A stretch of DNA of 64,000 bases. Origin: Denitromonas sp. (GTDB taxonomy: Bacteria > Pseudomonadota > Gammaproteobacteria > Burkholderiales > Rhodocyclaceae). Location of the stretch: the NCBI RefSeq assembly GCF_034676725.1, contig NZ_JAUCBR010000004.1:1-64000 (forward strand), read 5' to 3'. Under the pieces are notes generated by a model. The model saw nothing but the letters and a program-made list of their open reading frames with translations, was not told where the DNA came from and did not search any database. Shown in pieces: positions 8,899 to 18,460 of this stretch; the first letter of the stretch is position 1; the number at the start of each line of letters is the position of its first letter. A program made the position numbers and the translations under genes.

Positions 8899-9545
8899 GC
8901 GACAAACCGGCCCCGCGCCGCCTCGCAGGTCATCACCGACTGCACCAGCTCGGCCAGCGAGTTGGCTTCCATCTTTTCCATGACTCGCGCGCGGTGCACT
9001 TCGACGGTCTTGATGCTGATGCCCAGGTCGTCGGCAATCTGCTTGTTGAGCCGCCCGGCGATGATCAGCTCGAGCACTTCCATTTCGCGCTGGGTCAGCT
9101 GGTCAAGCCGGTGGGCCACGACCGCGTCCTGGCGCAGGCGGCTGCGGCTCTCGCGCTCGGTGGCCAGGCACTGCTCGATGAGCTTGAGCATGTCGCGGTC
9201 GGAGAACGGCTTCTCGATGAAATCGACCGCGCCCTTCTTGAGCACCGACACCGCCATCGGCACATCGCCATGGCCGGTGATGAACACCACCGGCAAGGTG
9301 GCGTGGCGGTCGCGCAGGCATTCGTAGAGTTCCAGCCCGCTCATGCCGGGCATGCGCACGTCAAGCACCAGGCAGCCGGCCATGTCGGCATGGTAGGCCT
9401 CGAGAAAGGCCTCGGCCGAGGGGAACTGCGCCACACGGTAGCGGTTGGACTCGAGCAGCCACACCAGCGAATCGCGCAGGGCCTCGTCGTCGTCGACGAT
9501 ATAGATGGTTTGTTCAGGCGCTTCGGATGGTCCGTTCACCGGCAA
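8895..9545 (-). CDS. FixJ/NarL-type response regulator
   Basis: A 216-residue two-component regulator. The N-terminal receiver domain (residues 12-125) carries the acidic pair in IYIVDDDEA, the phospho-acceptor Asp in CLVLDVRMPGMSG, the Thr in VVFITGHGDV and the Lys in FIEKPFS. A C-terminal LuxR-type HTH follows (LTQREMEVLELIIAGRLNKQIADDL, then KTVEVHRARVMEKM). The FixJ-like spacing suits regulation by an oxygen, redox or carboxylate sensor kinase. It overlaps the 3' end of the adjacent kinase by 32 bp and so is its cognate partner. The stop codon lies inside the dispersed repeat. Target genes are unknown. Confidence 0.9.
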   Translation of the reverse strand: MPVNGPSEAPEQTIYIVDDDEALRDSLVWLLESNRYRVAQFPSAEAFLEAYHADMAGCLVLDVRMPGMSGLELYECLRDRHATLPVVFITGHGDVPMAVSVLKKGAVDFIEKPFSDRDMLKLIEQCLATERESRSRLRQDAVVAHRLDQLTQREMEVLELIIAGRLNKQIADDLGISIKTVEVHRARVMEKMEANSLAELVQSVMTCEAARGRFVA

Positions 9546-12225
9546 TCTCCACGGGCAGCGTAAATCGAAAAACGGTGCCGCCTTCGGGATTGGCTTCGGT
9601 CCACAGGCGCCCGTCGTGAAATTCGATGATCGAGCGGCAGATGTTCAGCCCCATGCCCATGCCTTCGGACTTGGTGGTGAAAAACGGAGTAAACAGGCGT
9701 TCGGCGTCTTCGTCGCGGATGCCGTGGCCGCGATCGGCCACCGACACTTCGACCAGCCCTTCGCGCACCACGCGTGCCGACAGGGTCAGCACGCGGCAAT
9801 CGTCCGGCGTGTCGGCCATGGCGTCCATCCCGTTCTTGACCAGGTTGAGCAGCACCTGCTCGATCATGATCCGGTCAGCGTAAACGGGCGGCAGGTTGGG
9901 CGCAATATCGCGACGCACGCGCACCGCCGCCTTGCGCGCGTCGATCTCGGCAAAACCGAGCGCATCGTCGACCACGTCATCGAGCGCGACCGGGGCGCGG
10001 CGGGGTTCGCTCTTGCGCACGAAATCACGAATGCGGCGGATGATCTTGCCCGCCCGCTCGGCCTGGAAGCTGGCCTTCTGCATGGCCGCCAGCACCTCGT
10101 CCTGGCGGTAATCGCCGGACTCCATGCGCTTGACGCAGCCCATGGCGTAGTTGGAGATGGCGGCCAGCGGCTGGTTGAGCTCGTGCGCCAGGGTCGAGGC
10201 CATCTCGCCCATGGTCACCAGGCGGGCGGTGCGCTGCAGGCGCTCCTCCTGCTGGCGGCTCATCTCTTCCATCTGCCGCCGGTCGGTGATGTCGGTGGCG
10301 ATGCCCATGCGCACCACCCGCCCGTCCACCCAGCGCGTGGCCTGCTCGCGCACGTGGTACCAGTGGCCGGACAACGGGTTGCGCAGCTCGTCGTCGAACA
10401 GCTCCATCGGCACATCGGCCGGCTGCAGCTTGCGCGGGTCGACACGGTAGTCGCCCAGCTCGGGCTGCGGCTGGGTCACCGCACGGGCGCGCCGGCCAAC
10501 CACGTCGAAGCCGTGCAGCGCCATGAAGGCGCGGTTGGCATAGAGGATTTCGTCGCTGCGCGCATCGGCCACGAACACCGCCGAGTCGAGCCCGTCGAGC
10601 ACCGCCTCGAAGCGCTTGTGAGCCGCCTCGAGCGCCGCACGCACCCGCTTGGGCTCGGTGATATCGGTCACCGACGCCATCCAGCCGGTCTGCTTGCCGC
10701 TGCCATCGATCAGCGGCGACAGGTAGAAGCGCGCATCGAGGCGCTCGCCACTCTTGCGCAGCACCTTCATCTCGAAGCCCGAGGCCGGCGCCTGGCCGGC
10801 CAGCGTGACATCGAGGTTGTGCTGGCAACGCGGGATGTCTTCCTCCGGCCAATACGGGAACGGCGGCATCGCGCCGACCAGCTCGTCGGCCGACAGGCCC
10901 ACCATGCGGCAGAACGCCGGGTTGGCGTAAATGATGCGGCCGGTCAGGTCGATGGCGCGCAGGCCGGTCACCACCGACTCTTCCATCGCACGGCGGAAGG
11001 CAGACTCGGCGCGCAAGGCCTCCTCGGTGGCCTTGCGCCCGGTGATATCGTGCGCCACGGCGTAGAACAGCTGCTCTTCCGACACCGGGTTGATGCTCCA
11101 TACCAGCCACTTGTAGCGCCCGTCGGCACAGCGGCAGCGGTTCTCGAAGCTCACCGGCTTGCCGTTGGCCAGCAGGCGCAGCTGCTCGATGGTGGCAACG
11201 ATGTCGTCGTCGTGCACGAAGTCGAGCAGTGGCCGGCCGGGCATCTGCTGCGCCGGGTAGCCGAGCAGGCGCTCGAAGGCCGGGTTGCAGCGCCGGAAGG
11301 TGCCGTCGGCGCTAAGAATGCTGAGAATATCGAGCGACAGGTTGAACAGCCGGTCGCGCTCCTTCTCGACCCGCACCCGCCGGCGCATGTGACTGCGCAG
11401 CAGCCACAGGCTCCACAGCATCAACACCGACAGGCCGACGATCATGATGGTCGGCAAGGCGCGCGGAATGGCCCCCACGGTACGGAAGGCCGTGGCCCGC
11501 AGCATCAGCCCGTTGGCGGGCGGATCGAGCGCCACGGCATAGGCCACCGATTCATCCAGCGCCTGTACCGAGGAGTTGACCGCCAGGGTGTCGCCCCGCG
11601 GCCCGATCAGCGCCAGCCGGTATTTTTCCGAGAACCACGACGGCACCAGGTGGCGCACGATGCGATCGATGGAATACACCCCCACCATGGCGCCAATGAA
11701 GCGTCGCCCATGGCGCACCGGTACGTACAGTTCGAGCACCGCCTCGCCGCGCGGATTCACATAGGGCTCACCATAGGTCGGTCGCCCGATCTCCCGCGCG
11801 CGGAAAAAGGCCACCGTCTGCGTGCTGGTGAGCACATCGCCGGCCAGCCAGTCGGTGGTGTCGAAGGGCGCACTCCAGCGCACCACTTCGCCGGGCTCGA
11901 CCCACACCAGGTTGATCAGTTGCGGATTATTGGCAATGTGCTGGTTGGCACGCAGCTGGAAGTTGTCGAGGTCCAACGACCCGGCGGCCAGATCGCGCGC
12001 CATCTGGGTCAGGAATTCTTCGGTGCCCTGCATGTGCAGGCGCATGGTCTGCTCGGCCCACTGCACATCGCGCGCGATGGCATTGCGCTGCACCTCGGTC
12101 TCCTGGCGCTGCAACACCCACACCAGGACCAGCATGGCGACGGCAAAGACCACCACCGCCACATAGGGGACGGTCCAGTAGAGTTCGGTGCGCGCCTGGG
12201 CGCGCGCTGTGGTCTTTTCTGCCAT
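9514..12225 (-). CDS. Membrane multi-PAS sensor histidine kinase
   Basis: A 903-residue kinase partnered with the downstream FixJ-type regulator. TM1 is at residues 17-40, a periplasmic sensing region runs from 40 to 255, and TM2 (TIMIVGLSVLMLWSLWLL) is at about 255-275. Three or four PAS modules span 290-650 (LFNLSLDILSILSADG, FRRAMEESVV, FEAVLDGLDSAVF). The HisKA box is STLAHELNQPLAAI with phospho-His near 680, followed by N-box LVKNGMDAM and G-boxes ADRGHGIRDED and GMGMGLNI. The start is taken as ATG at 12225; a TTG further upstream is possible. A periplasmic binding protein gene diverges from it, so ligand could be presented by that protein (inference). Confidence 0.9.
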   Translation of the reverse strand: MAEKTTARAQARTELYWTVPYVAVVVFAVAMLVLVWVLQRQETEVQRNAIARDVQWAEQTMRLHMQGTEEFLTQMARDLAAGSLDLDNFQLRANQHIANNPQLINLVWVEPGEVVRWSAPFDTTDWLAGDVLTSTQTVAFFRAREIGRPTYGEPYVNPRGEAVLELYVPVRHGRRFIGAMVGVYSIDRIVRHLVPSWFSEKYRLALIGPRGDTLAVNSSVQALDESVAYAVALDPPANGLMLRATAFRTVGAIPRALPTIMIVGLSVLMLWSLWLLRSHMRRRVRVEKERDRLFNLSLDILSILSADGTFRRCNPAFERLLGYPAQQMPGRPLLDFVHDDDIVATIEQLRLLANGKPVSFENRCRCADGRYKWLVWSINPVSEEQLFYAVAHDITGRKATEEALRAESAFRRAMEESVVTGLRAIDLTGRIIYANPAFCRMVGLSADELVGAMPPFPYWPEEDIPRCQHNLDVTLAGQAPASGFEMKVLRKSGERLDARFYLSPLIDGSGKQTGWMASVTDITEPKRVRAALEAAHKRFEAVLDGLDSAVFVADARSDEILYANRAFMALHGFDVVGRRARAVTQPQPELGDYRVDPRKLQPADVPMELFDDELRNPLSGHWYHVREQATRWVDGRVVRMGIATDITDRRQMEEMSRQQEERLQRTARLVTMGEMASTLAHELNQPLAAISNYAMGCVKRMESGDYRQDEVLAAMQKASFQAERAGKIIRRIRDFVRKSEPRRAPVALDDVVDDALGFAEIDARKAAVRVRRDIAPNLPPVYADRIMIEQVLLNLVKNGMDAMADTPDDCRVLTLSARVVREGLVEVSVADRGHGIRDEDAERLFTPFFTTKSEGMGMGLNICRSIIEFHDGRLWTEANPEGGTVFRFTLPVEIAGERTIRSA

Positions 12226-12465
12226 GGCCTCCGGCCCGACGCGGACCCCGCGTGCCGGCGCCGGGTCGAAAGTGGATGCGAAGACGCATTGTGGCGGCAC
12301 ACCCACCGCATTGGCATCGGGTGATTCCCTATCCCCACCGGCCGACAAAACACCCCACCCGATACGGCGATGGCATATTTTCCGTTACAACTCTAGGGGT
12401 TTTCGCCAATGTCGCGCCGCTCGGCCCGGGTCTTACAGTCGTCAAAAAACGGGAGGAGACCCCAC

Positions 12466-13647
12466 TTGCGCGCATGCCTCGCTGCATTGCTGTGCTCGCT
12501 ACTGGCTTTGCCGGCGTGGAGCGCCGAGCCGATCCGGATCGGCGTGACCGGCCCGTTTACCGGCGGATCCGCGCCGATGGGGCTGTCGATGCGCGACGGC
12601 ATCCGCATGGCCGCCAACGAGATCAACGCGGCCGGTGGCGTGCTCGGTCGCCCGATCGTGCTGATCGAGCGCGACGACGAGGCGCGCAACGAGCGCGGCG
12701 CCCAGGTAGTGCAGGAGCTGGTCGAGAAGGACAAGGTGGTAGCCGGTCTGGGCATCGTCAACACCGGCGTGGCGCTGGCCTCGCAGCAGATCTACCAGCA
12801 GGCGCGCATTCCGGTCATCACCAGCGTGGCGACCGGAAGCTTCATCACCAAGCAGTTCCAGCCGCCGCGCTACCCCGACAACTACGTCTTCCGCATCTCC
12901 GCGCACGACCGGGTACAGGCCGAGATGATCGTCGAAGAAGCAGTGGACCGGCGCGGCTTCACCAAGATCGCCATCTTTCACGACGCCACCAACTACGGTC
13001 AGCTCGGCAAGCTCGACCTGGTGCACTCGCTGGCCATCCGCGGCCTCGGGCCGACCCTCATCGAGCGCTTCAACCTGCGCGACGTGGACATGACGTCGCA
13101 CCTGCGCCGCGCACGGGCCGCCGGCGTGCAGGCCATTCTCACCTACGGCATCGGCCCCGAGCTGGCGCACATCGCCAACGCCATGACCGTGCTCGACTGG
13201 CGGGTGCCGCTGATCGGCAGTTGGACACTCGGCATGTCGAATTTCATCGACGAGGCCGGTCCCAACGCCGAGGGCGCGCGCATGCCGCAAACCTATATCG
13301 CCGAGGACACCACGGCCCGGCGCAGCGCCTTTCTCACACGGTATCGGGAAACATACGGCAGCGAACGGATTCCTGTTCCCCCGGCCGCCGCACAGGGGTA
13401 TGATTCGATGCTTGTGCTTGCTGCTGCGATACGTCAGGCAGGCGACACCGAAGGTGAAAAGATCCGCGAGGCGCTCGAAGCGCTTAAAGAACGGGTCGAT
13501 GGTGTCGTTATGACCTACGATCGGCCGTTCTCGAAAACCGATCACGAAGCGATCGACGATACGTCCATCCCGTATATGGGCGAAGTCCGGAACGGACGGG
13601 TGGTCTTTGCGTATGAACGCGACCGCCTGCGTGCTGCAGGCCAATGA
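12466..13647 (+). CDS. Periplasmic leucine/branched-chain-type substrate-binding protein, orphan
   Basis: A type I periplasmic binding protein (Peripla_BP_6 family) of 393 residues. A TTG start at 12466 is chosen because GGAGGAG (12452-12458) sits 7 bases before it and the product then begins directly with a signal peptide (LRACLAALLCSLLALPAWSA, cleavage before EPIRIG). The mature part starts IGVTGPFTGGSAPMG and contains INAAGGVLGRPIVLIERDDE, as in LivK/amide-binding proteins. No ABC permease or ATPase gene is adjacent. It diverges from a sensor kinase and is followed by a strong terminator, so a role in ligand sensing is possible. The ligand is unknown. Confidence 0.88.
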   Translation: MRACLAALLCSLLALPAWSAEPIRIGVTGPFTGGSAPMGLSMRDGIRMAANEINAAGGVLGRPIVLIERDDEARNERGAQVVQELVEKDKVVAGLGIVNTGVALASQQIYQQARIPVITSVATGSFITKQFQPPRYPDNYVFRISAHDRVQAEMIVEEAVDRRGFTKIAIFHDATNYGQLGKLDLVHSLAIRGLGPTLIERFNLRDVDMTSHLRRARAAGVQAILTYGIGPELAHIANAMTVLDWRVPLIGSWTLGMSNFIDEAGPNAEGARMPQTYIAEDTTARRSAFLTRYRETYGSERIPVPPAAAQGYDSMLVLAAAIRQAGDTEGEKIREALEALKERVDGVVMTYDRPFSKTDHEAIDDTSIPYMGEVRNGRVVFAYERDRLRAAGQ

Positions 13648-13671
13648 GCTCCACACCAGAGCCCATTTCAC

Positions 13672-13722
13672 GATCGGTCGGGGGGTTTCTCCCTCCCTCC
13701 CTCACCCCCGGCCGATCTTTTT
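13672..13722 (+). terminator. Strong intrinsic terminator behind the binding-protein gene
   Basis: GATCGGTCGGGGG (13672-13684) pairs with CCCCCGGCCGATC (13705-13717, one G-U) and is followed by TTTTT to 13722. It ends the single-gene transcript. Confidence 0.85.
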
Positions 13723-13983
13723 CTCCCCCGCGCAGCACCCCGCCACGCCCCGGTCACGGCAACACATGCCGCGACCATCTCACTGCGACCGGCGCCCCGC
13801 CCGCGCCCGCCACCCCCGCATGACCATCGCGCCGGCGCCTGCCCGTCACACACGACGGCCCGCCCCGGCGACGCACCGCTTCGCCCGCCCCCCCATCAAT
13901 TCGCCACACATCCGCCCGCCGTGACGGCGTGCGCCCGCACCCGCGCAAGAGGAGGCCAAAACACGCGCTACGGTTATCCCGTA
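13723..13983. other. C-rich non-coding stretch
   Basis: The plus strand here is strikingly rich in C and poor in G, with many CCCGCCC runs. No start codon with a ribosome site and no conserved-looking frame is seen. It separates the terminator from the aceE promoter. Confidence 0.5.
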
Positions 13984-14012
13984 TTGCACATTCTGAAATT
14001 GCATTTTATAGT
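13984..14012 (+). promoter_or_regulatory. Sigma-70-type promoter for aceE-aceF-lpdA
   Basis: TTGCAC (13984-13989), 17-bp spacer, TATAGT (14007-14012). It lies about 105 bp upstream of the aceE start in a locally AT-rich patch within GC-rich sequence. Confidence 0.65.
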
Positions 14013-14117
14013 ACGCAAAGGTCGAAATGCGGCCAGGAGTGTTTTCGTCGACATCGCGCGTTACAGTGTCAGGCGATGGAACGACTTCAGCGATCTTCAC
14101 GAGGAGAGGAGAGAAGC

Positions 14118-16799
14118 ATGAGCGCCACGAATAACAACACCGTGCAACCGGATCCGGATGCGCAGGAAACCCAGGAATGGCTGGACGCCCTGAGCGGCGT
14201 CATCGCAAACGAAGGCCCCCAGCGGGCCCACTTCCTGATCGAAAAACTGATCGAGGAAGGCCGCGAGGAAGGGATCGACATCCCCTACTCCGCCACCACC
14301 CAGTACATCAACACCATCCCCGCCGACCAGCAGCCCCGCTACCCGGGCGATGCGGACATGGAGATCAAGCTCCACTCCTACATCCGCTGGAACGCGATGG
14401 CGATGGTCGTTCGCGCCAACAAGCACACCAACGTCGGCGGCCACATCTCATCGTTCGCCTCCTCCGCCGCCCTCTACGACGTGGGCTTTTCGCATTTCTG
14501 GAAGGCCGTCGGCCATGAGTCCGGTGGCGACCTGATCTTCTTCCAGGGTCACTCCGTCCCCGGCGTCTATTCGCGCGCCTACATGCTCGGCCGCCTGACC
14601 GAGGAGCAACTCGACGGCTACCGCCAGGAAGTCGACGGCACCGGCATTTCGTCCTACCCGCACCCGTGGCTGATGCCGGATTTCTGGCAGTTCCCGACCG
14701 TCTCGATGGGCCTGGGCCCGCTGTGCGCGATCTACTCCGCACGCTTCATGAAGTACATGGCCAGCCGCGGCCTGATCGACGCCGAAAAGGCCGCACAGCG
14801 CAAGGTGTGGGCCTTCCTCGGCGACGGCGAGACCGACGAGGTCGAATCGCTCGGCGCCATCGGCATGGCCGCGCGCGAGAAGCTCGACAACCTGATCTTC
14901 GTCATCAACTGCAACCTGCAGCGTCTTGATGGCCCGGTGCGCGGCAACGGCAAGATCATCCAGGAACTCGAAGGCGAGTTCCGCGGCGCCGGCTGGAACG
15001 TCATCAAGCTGGTCTGGGGCACCCACTGGGACGCCCTGTTCGAGCGCGACAAGAAGGGCATCCTCAAGAAGCGCATGATGGAACTGTGCGACGGCGAGTA
15101 CCAGACCTTCAAGGCCAAGGACGGCGCCTATGTGCGCGAGCACTTCTTCAACACGCCGGAACTGCGCGCGCTGGTCGCCGACTGGACCGACGACGAGGTG
15201 TGGCAGCTCAACCGTGGCGGCCACGACCTGTTCAAGATCTTCGCCGCCTACAACGCCGCGGTGAACCACAAGGGACAGCCGACGCTGATCCTGGCCAAGA
15301 CCATCAAGGGCTTCGGCCTGGGCCAGTCGGGCGAGGCGATGAACATCGCCCACAACACCAAGAAGCTCGACGTCGAGTCGATCAAGCGCTTCCGCGACCG
15401 TTTCGGTCTGCCGGTGCCGGACGACAAGGTCGCCGACCTGCCCTACCTGAAATTCCCCGAAGATTCGCCCGAGTACAAGTACCTGCGTGATCACCGCATG
15501 GCGCTCGGCGGCTTCCTCCCCAGCCGCCGCACCAAGGCCGAAGCCCTGCCGGTGCCGCCGCTGGACACTTTCGCCGCCCTGCTCAAGGCCTCAGGTGAAG
15601 GCCGCGAACTGTCGACCACCATGGTCATGGTCCGCATCATGAACACCCTGCTCAAGGACAAGCAGATCGGCAAGAACGTGGTGCCGATCGTGCCGGACGA
15701 GTCGCGTACCTTCGGCATGGAAGGCATGTTCCGCCAGTACGGCATCTGGAACCAGCAAGGCCAGAAGTACGTGCCCGAAGACCATGACCAGCTCATGTTC
15801 TACAAAGAGTCGGTGACCGGCCAGGTGCTGCAGGAAGGCATCAACGAGGCCGGCTCGATGGCCGACTGGATCGCCGCCGCCACCGCCTACTCGGTGCACG
15901 GCGTACAGATGGTGCCCTTCTACATCTGCTACTCGATGTTCGGCCTGCAGCGCACCATGGACCTGTGCTGGGCCGCTGCCGACCAGCGCTCGCGCGGCTT
16001 CCTGATCGGCGGTACCGCCGGTCGCACCACGCTTAACGGCGAAGGCCTGCAGCACGAAGACGGCCACAGCCTGATCCTGGCCAACGTCATCCCCAACTGC
16101 GTCAGCTACGACCCGACCTTCCAGTACGAACTGGCGGTCATCGTGCAGGACGGCATGCGCCGCATGTTCGCCGAGCAGGAAGACGTCTACTACTACATCA
16201 CCGTGATGAACGAGAACTACGAGCATCCCGAGATGCCGGCCGGTTCCGAAGCCGACATCATCAAGGGCATGTACGCGTTCAAACAAGGCGGCAAGAGCAA
16301 GGGCCCGCGCGTCCAGCTGATGGGTTCGGGCACGATCTTCCGCGAAGTCATCGCCGCCGCCGAGCTGCTCAAGGCCGACTGGGGCGTCGAGGCCGACATC
16401 TGGGGCTGCCCGAGCTTCAACGAACTGGCCCGCGACGGTCAGGACGCCCAGCGCTGGAACCTGCTGCACCCGCTCGAAACGCCGCGCCTGTCGCATGTCG
16501 AACAGAAACTGGCCGACACGGAAGGCCCGGTGATTGCCGCGACCGACTACATGAAGCTGTTCGCCGAGCAGATCCGTCCCTTCGTCAAGCGCACCTTCGT
16601 CACCCTGGGCACCGACGGCTTTGGCCGCTCCGACACCCGCGAGAAGCTGCGTCACTTCTTCGAAGTGGATCGCCACTGGGTCACCCTCGCCGCCCTCAAG
16701 GCCCTGGCCGACGAAGGCAAGATCGAACGCGAGAAGGTGGCGGCCGCGCTGGTCAAGTATCAGCTTGACCCGTCCAAGCCCAACCCCATGTCCGTCTGA
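14118..16799 (+). CDS. aceE: Pyruvate dehydrogenase E1 component (homodimeric type)
   Basis: The thiamine-diphosphate E1 of the pyruvate dehydrogenase complex decarboxylates pyruvate and acetylates E2 lipoyl groups. The 893 residues match the homodimeric gammaproteobacterial/betaproteobacterial form. It opens with ETQEWLDALSGVIANEGPQR, the TPP motif is GDGETDE followed by VINCNLQRLDGP, and the transketolase-like C-terminus includes IGGTAGRTTLNGEGLQHEDG. The start ATG at 14118 follows GGAGAGGAGAGAAGC. It is the first gene of aceE-aceF-lpdA, 20 bp before aceF, under a promoter at 13984-14012. Confidence 0.98.
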   Translation: MSATNNNTVQPDPDAQETQEWLDALSGVIANEGPQRAHFLIEKLIEEGREEGIDIPYSATTQYINTIPADQQPRYPGDADMEIKLHSYIRWNAMAMVVRANKHTNVGGHISSFASSAALYDVGFSHFWKAVGHESGGDLIFFQGHSVPGVYSRAYMLGRLTEEQLDGYRQEVDGTGISSYPHPWLMPDFWQFPTVSMGLGPLCAIYSARFMKYMASRGLIDAEKAAQRKVWAFLGDGETDEVESLGAIGMAAREKLDNLIFVINCNLQRLDGPVRGNGKIIQELEGEFRGAGWNVIKLVWGTHWDALFERDKKGILKKRMMELCDGEYQTFKAKDGAYVREHFFNTPELRALVADWTDDEVWQLNRGGHDLFKIFAAYNAAVNHKGQPTLILAKTIKGFGLGQSGEAMNIAHNTKKLDVESIKRFRDRFGLPVPDDKVADLPYLKFPEDSPEYKYLRDHRMALGGFLPSRRTKAEALPVPPLDTFAALLKASGEGRELSTTMVMVRIMNTLLKDKQIGKNVVPIVPDESRTFGMEGMFRQYGIWNQQGQKYVPEDHDQLMFYKESVTGQVLQEGINEAGSMADWIAAATAYSVHGVQMVPFYICYSMFGLQRTMDLCWAAADQRSRGFLIGGTAGRTTLNGEGLQHEDGHSLILANVIPNCVSYDPTFQYELAVIVQDGMRRMFAEQEDVYYYITVMNENYEHPEMPAGSEADIIKGMYAFKQGGKSKGPRVQLMGSGTIFREVIAAAELLKADWGVEADIWGCPSFNELARDGQDAQRWNLLHPLETPRLSHVEQKLADTEGPVIAATDYMKLFAEQIRPFVKRTFVTLGTDGFGRSDTREKLRHFFEVDRHWVTLAALKALADEGKIEREKVAAALVKYQLDPSKPNPMSV

Positions 16800-16819
16800 A
16801 CGCTGAGGAGACTGCAAAC

Positions 16820-18448
16820 ATGAGCCAACTCATTGAAGTCAAGGTCCCGGACATCGGCGATTACTCCGACGTGCCGGTGATCGAGCTGTTCGTCAAGGTC
16901 GGCGACACCGTCGCCGTCGATGACGCCATCGCCATGCTCGAATCCGACAAGGCCACCATGGACGTGCCCTCCCCGGCCGCCGGCGTGGTCAAGGAAATCC
17001 TCGTCGAGGTCGGCAGCAAGGTGTCCGAAGGCTCGGTGCTGATCAAGCTCGAAGCCGCGGGCGCGGCCGCCACGGCCGCCCCTGCTGCTGCCGCGGCGCC
17101 TGCCCCCGCCGCCGCACCGGCGGCCGCCCCCGCCGCGGCCGGTGGTGGCGTGGTGGAGGTCAAGGTCCCGGACATCGGTGACTATTCCGACGTGCCGGTG
17201 ATCGAGCTGTTCGTCAAGGTCGGCGACACCATCGCCGTCGATGACGCCATCGCCATGCTCGAATCCGACAAGGCCACCATGGACGTGCCCTCCACCGCCG
17301 CCGGCGTGGTCAAGGAAGTCCTCGTCGAGGTCGGCAGCAAGGTCTCCGAAGGCGCCGTGCTGATCAAGGTGCAGGCAGCGGGCGCTGCCGCGGCCGCCCC
17401 GGCACCGGCGGCCAGCGCACCGGCACCGGTCGCCGCCGCGCCGGCCCCTGCCGCTGCACCGGCGCCGGTCGCCGCCGCCCCCGCAGCCGCAACCGCCCCC
17501 TCCGCCGTGAAGCTCGGCGGCAAGGTGCACGCCAGCCCGTCGGTCCGCGCCTTTGCGCGCGAGCTGGGCGTCGATCTGGCCCAGGTGAAAGCCACCGGCC
17601 CGAAGAACCGCATCACCCAGGCCGACGTCACCGCCTTTGTGAAAGGCGCCATGCAGTCCGGCAATGTGCCGGGCAAGGCCGCAGCCGCCAGCGCCGGCGC
17701 CAGCCTGGGTGGCGGGCTCGACCTGCTGCCGTGGCCGAAGGTCGATTTCGCCAAGTTCGGCGAAATCGAGACCAAGCCGCTGTCGCGCATCAAGAAGATC
17801 TCCGGCCAGAACCTCGCCCGCAACTGGGTCATGATCCCGGCCGTCACGTATCACGAAGACGCCGACATCACCGACCTCGAAGCCTTCCGCGTGGCGATGA
17901 ACAAGGAGCACGAGAAGTCCGGCAAGAAGCTCACCATGCTCGCCTTCATCATCAAGGCCTCGGTGCGCGCGCTGCAGGAATTCCCCGAGTTCAATACCTC
18001 GCTCGACGGCGACAACCTGGTCTACAAGAAGTACTTCAACATCGCCTTCGCGGCGGACACGCCCAACGGGCTCGTCGTGCCGGTGATCAAGAACGCCGAC
18101 CAGAAGAGCGTGTTCGAGATCGCCGCCGAATCCGGTGCGCTGGCCAAGAAGGCGCGCGATGGCAAGATCGGCCCGGGAGACATGTCCGGCGCCTGCTTCA
18201 CCATCTCGTCGCTGGGCGGCATCGGTGGCACCTACTTCGCGCCCATCGTCAATGCGCCTGAAGTGGCCATCCTCGGGGTCAACAAGTCGACCATGAAGCC
18301 GGTGTGGGACGGCAAGCAGTTCGTGCCGCGCCTGACCCTGCCGATGTCGCTGACCGCAGATCACCGCGTGATCGACGGCGCGCTGGCCACCCGCTTCAAC
18401 GTCTACCTCGCCCAACTGCTGTCCGACTTCCGTCGGGTCATGCTCTAA
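16820..18448 (+). CDS. aceF: Dihydrolipoamide acetyltransferase (E2) with two lipoyl domains
   Basis: Core of the pyruvate dehydrogenase complex. Along 542 residues: lipoyl domain 1 (2-75), an Ala/Pro linker, lipoyl domain 2 (113-188), a second linker, a peripheral subunit-binding domain (ASPSVRAFARELGV, about 235-270) and the acetyltransferase domain (about 310-542) with the catalytic ADHRVIDGA near the C-terminus. Each lipoyl domain has the ESDKATMDVPS loop with the lipoyl-lysine. The two lipoyl domains are near-identical also in DNA. It lies between aceE (20 bp) and lpdA (12 bp). Confidence 0.98.
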   Translation: MSQLIEVKVPDIGDYSDVPVIELFVKVGDTVAVDDAIAMLESDKATMDVPSPAAGVVKEILVEVGSKVSEGSVLIKLEAAGAAATAAPAAAAAPAPAAAPAAAPAAAGGGVVEVKVPDIGDYSDVPVIELFVKVGDTIAVDDAIAMLESDKATMDVPSTAAGVVKEVLVEVGSKVSEGAVLIKVQAAGAAAAAPAPAASAPAPVAAAPAPAAAPAPVAAAPAAATAPSAVKLGGKVHASPSVRAFARELGVDLAQVKATGPKNRITQADVTAFVKGAMQSGNVPGKAAAASAGASLGGGLDLLPWPKVDFAKFGEIETKPLSRIKKISGQNLARNWVMIPAVTYHEDADITDLEAFRVAMNKEHEKSGKKLTMLAFIIKASVRALQEFPEFNTSLDGDNLVYKKYFNIAFAADTPNGLVVPVIKNADQKSVFEIAAESGALAKKARDGKIGPGDMSGACFTISSLGGIGGTYFAPIVNAPEVAILGVNKSTMKPVWDGKQFVPRLTLPMSLTADHRVIDGALATRFNVYLAQLLSDFRRVML

Positions 18449-18460
18449 GGAGGCCGCGAC

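Noticed and set aside
9505..12324. A 939-codon open frame antisense to the histidine kinase gene
   Set aside because: Shadow of the kinase; His/Arg/Gly-rich with no motif, while the kinase frame has complete catalytic boxes.
12226..12348. N-terminal extension of the histidine kinase from a TTG at 12348
   Set aside because: The extra 41 residues are low-complexity and precede a normal cytoplasmic tail and TM1; ATG 12225 is more economical, though its Shine-Dalgarno is close.
13723..13983. Small genes in the C-rich gap before aceE
   Set aside because: Possible frames are Pro/Arg-rich by composition only and lack ribosome sites.
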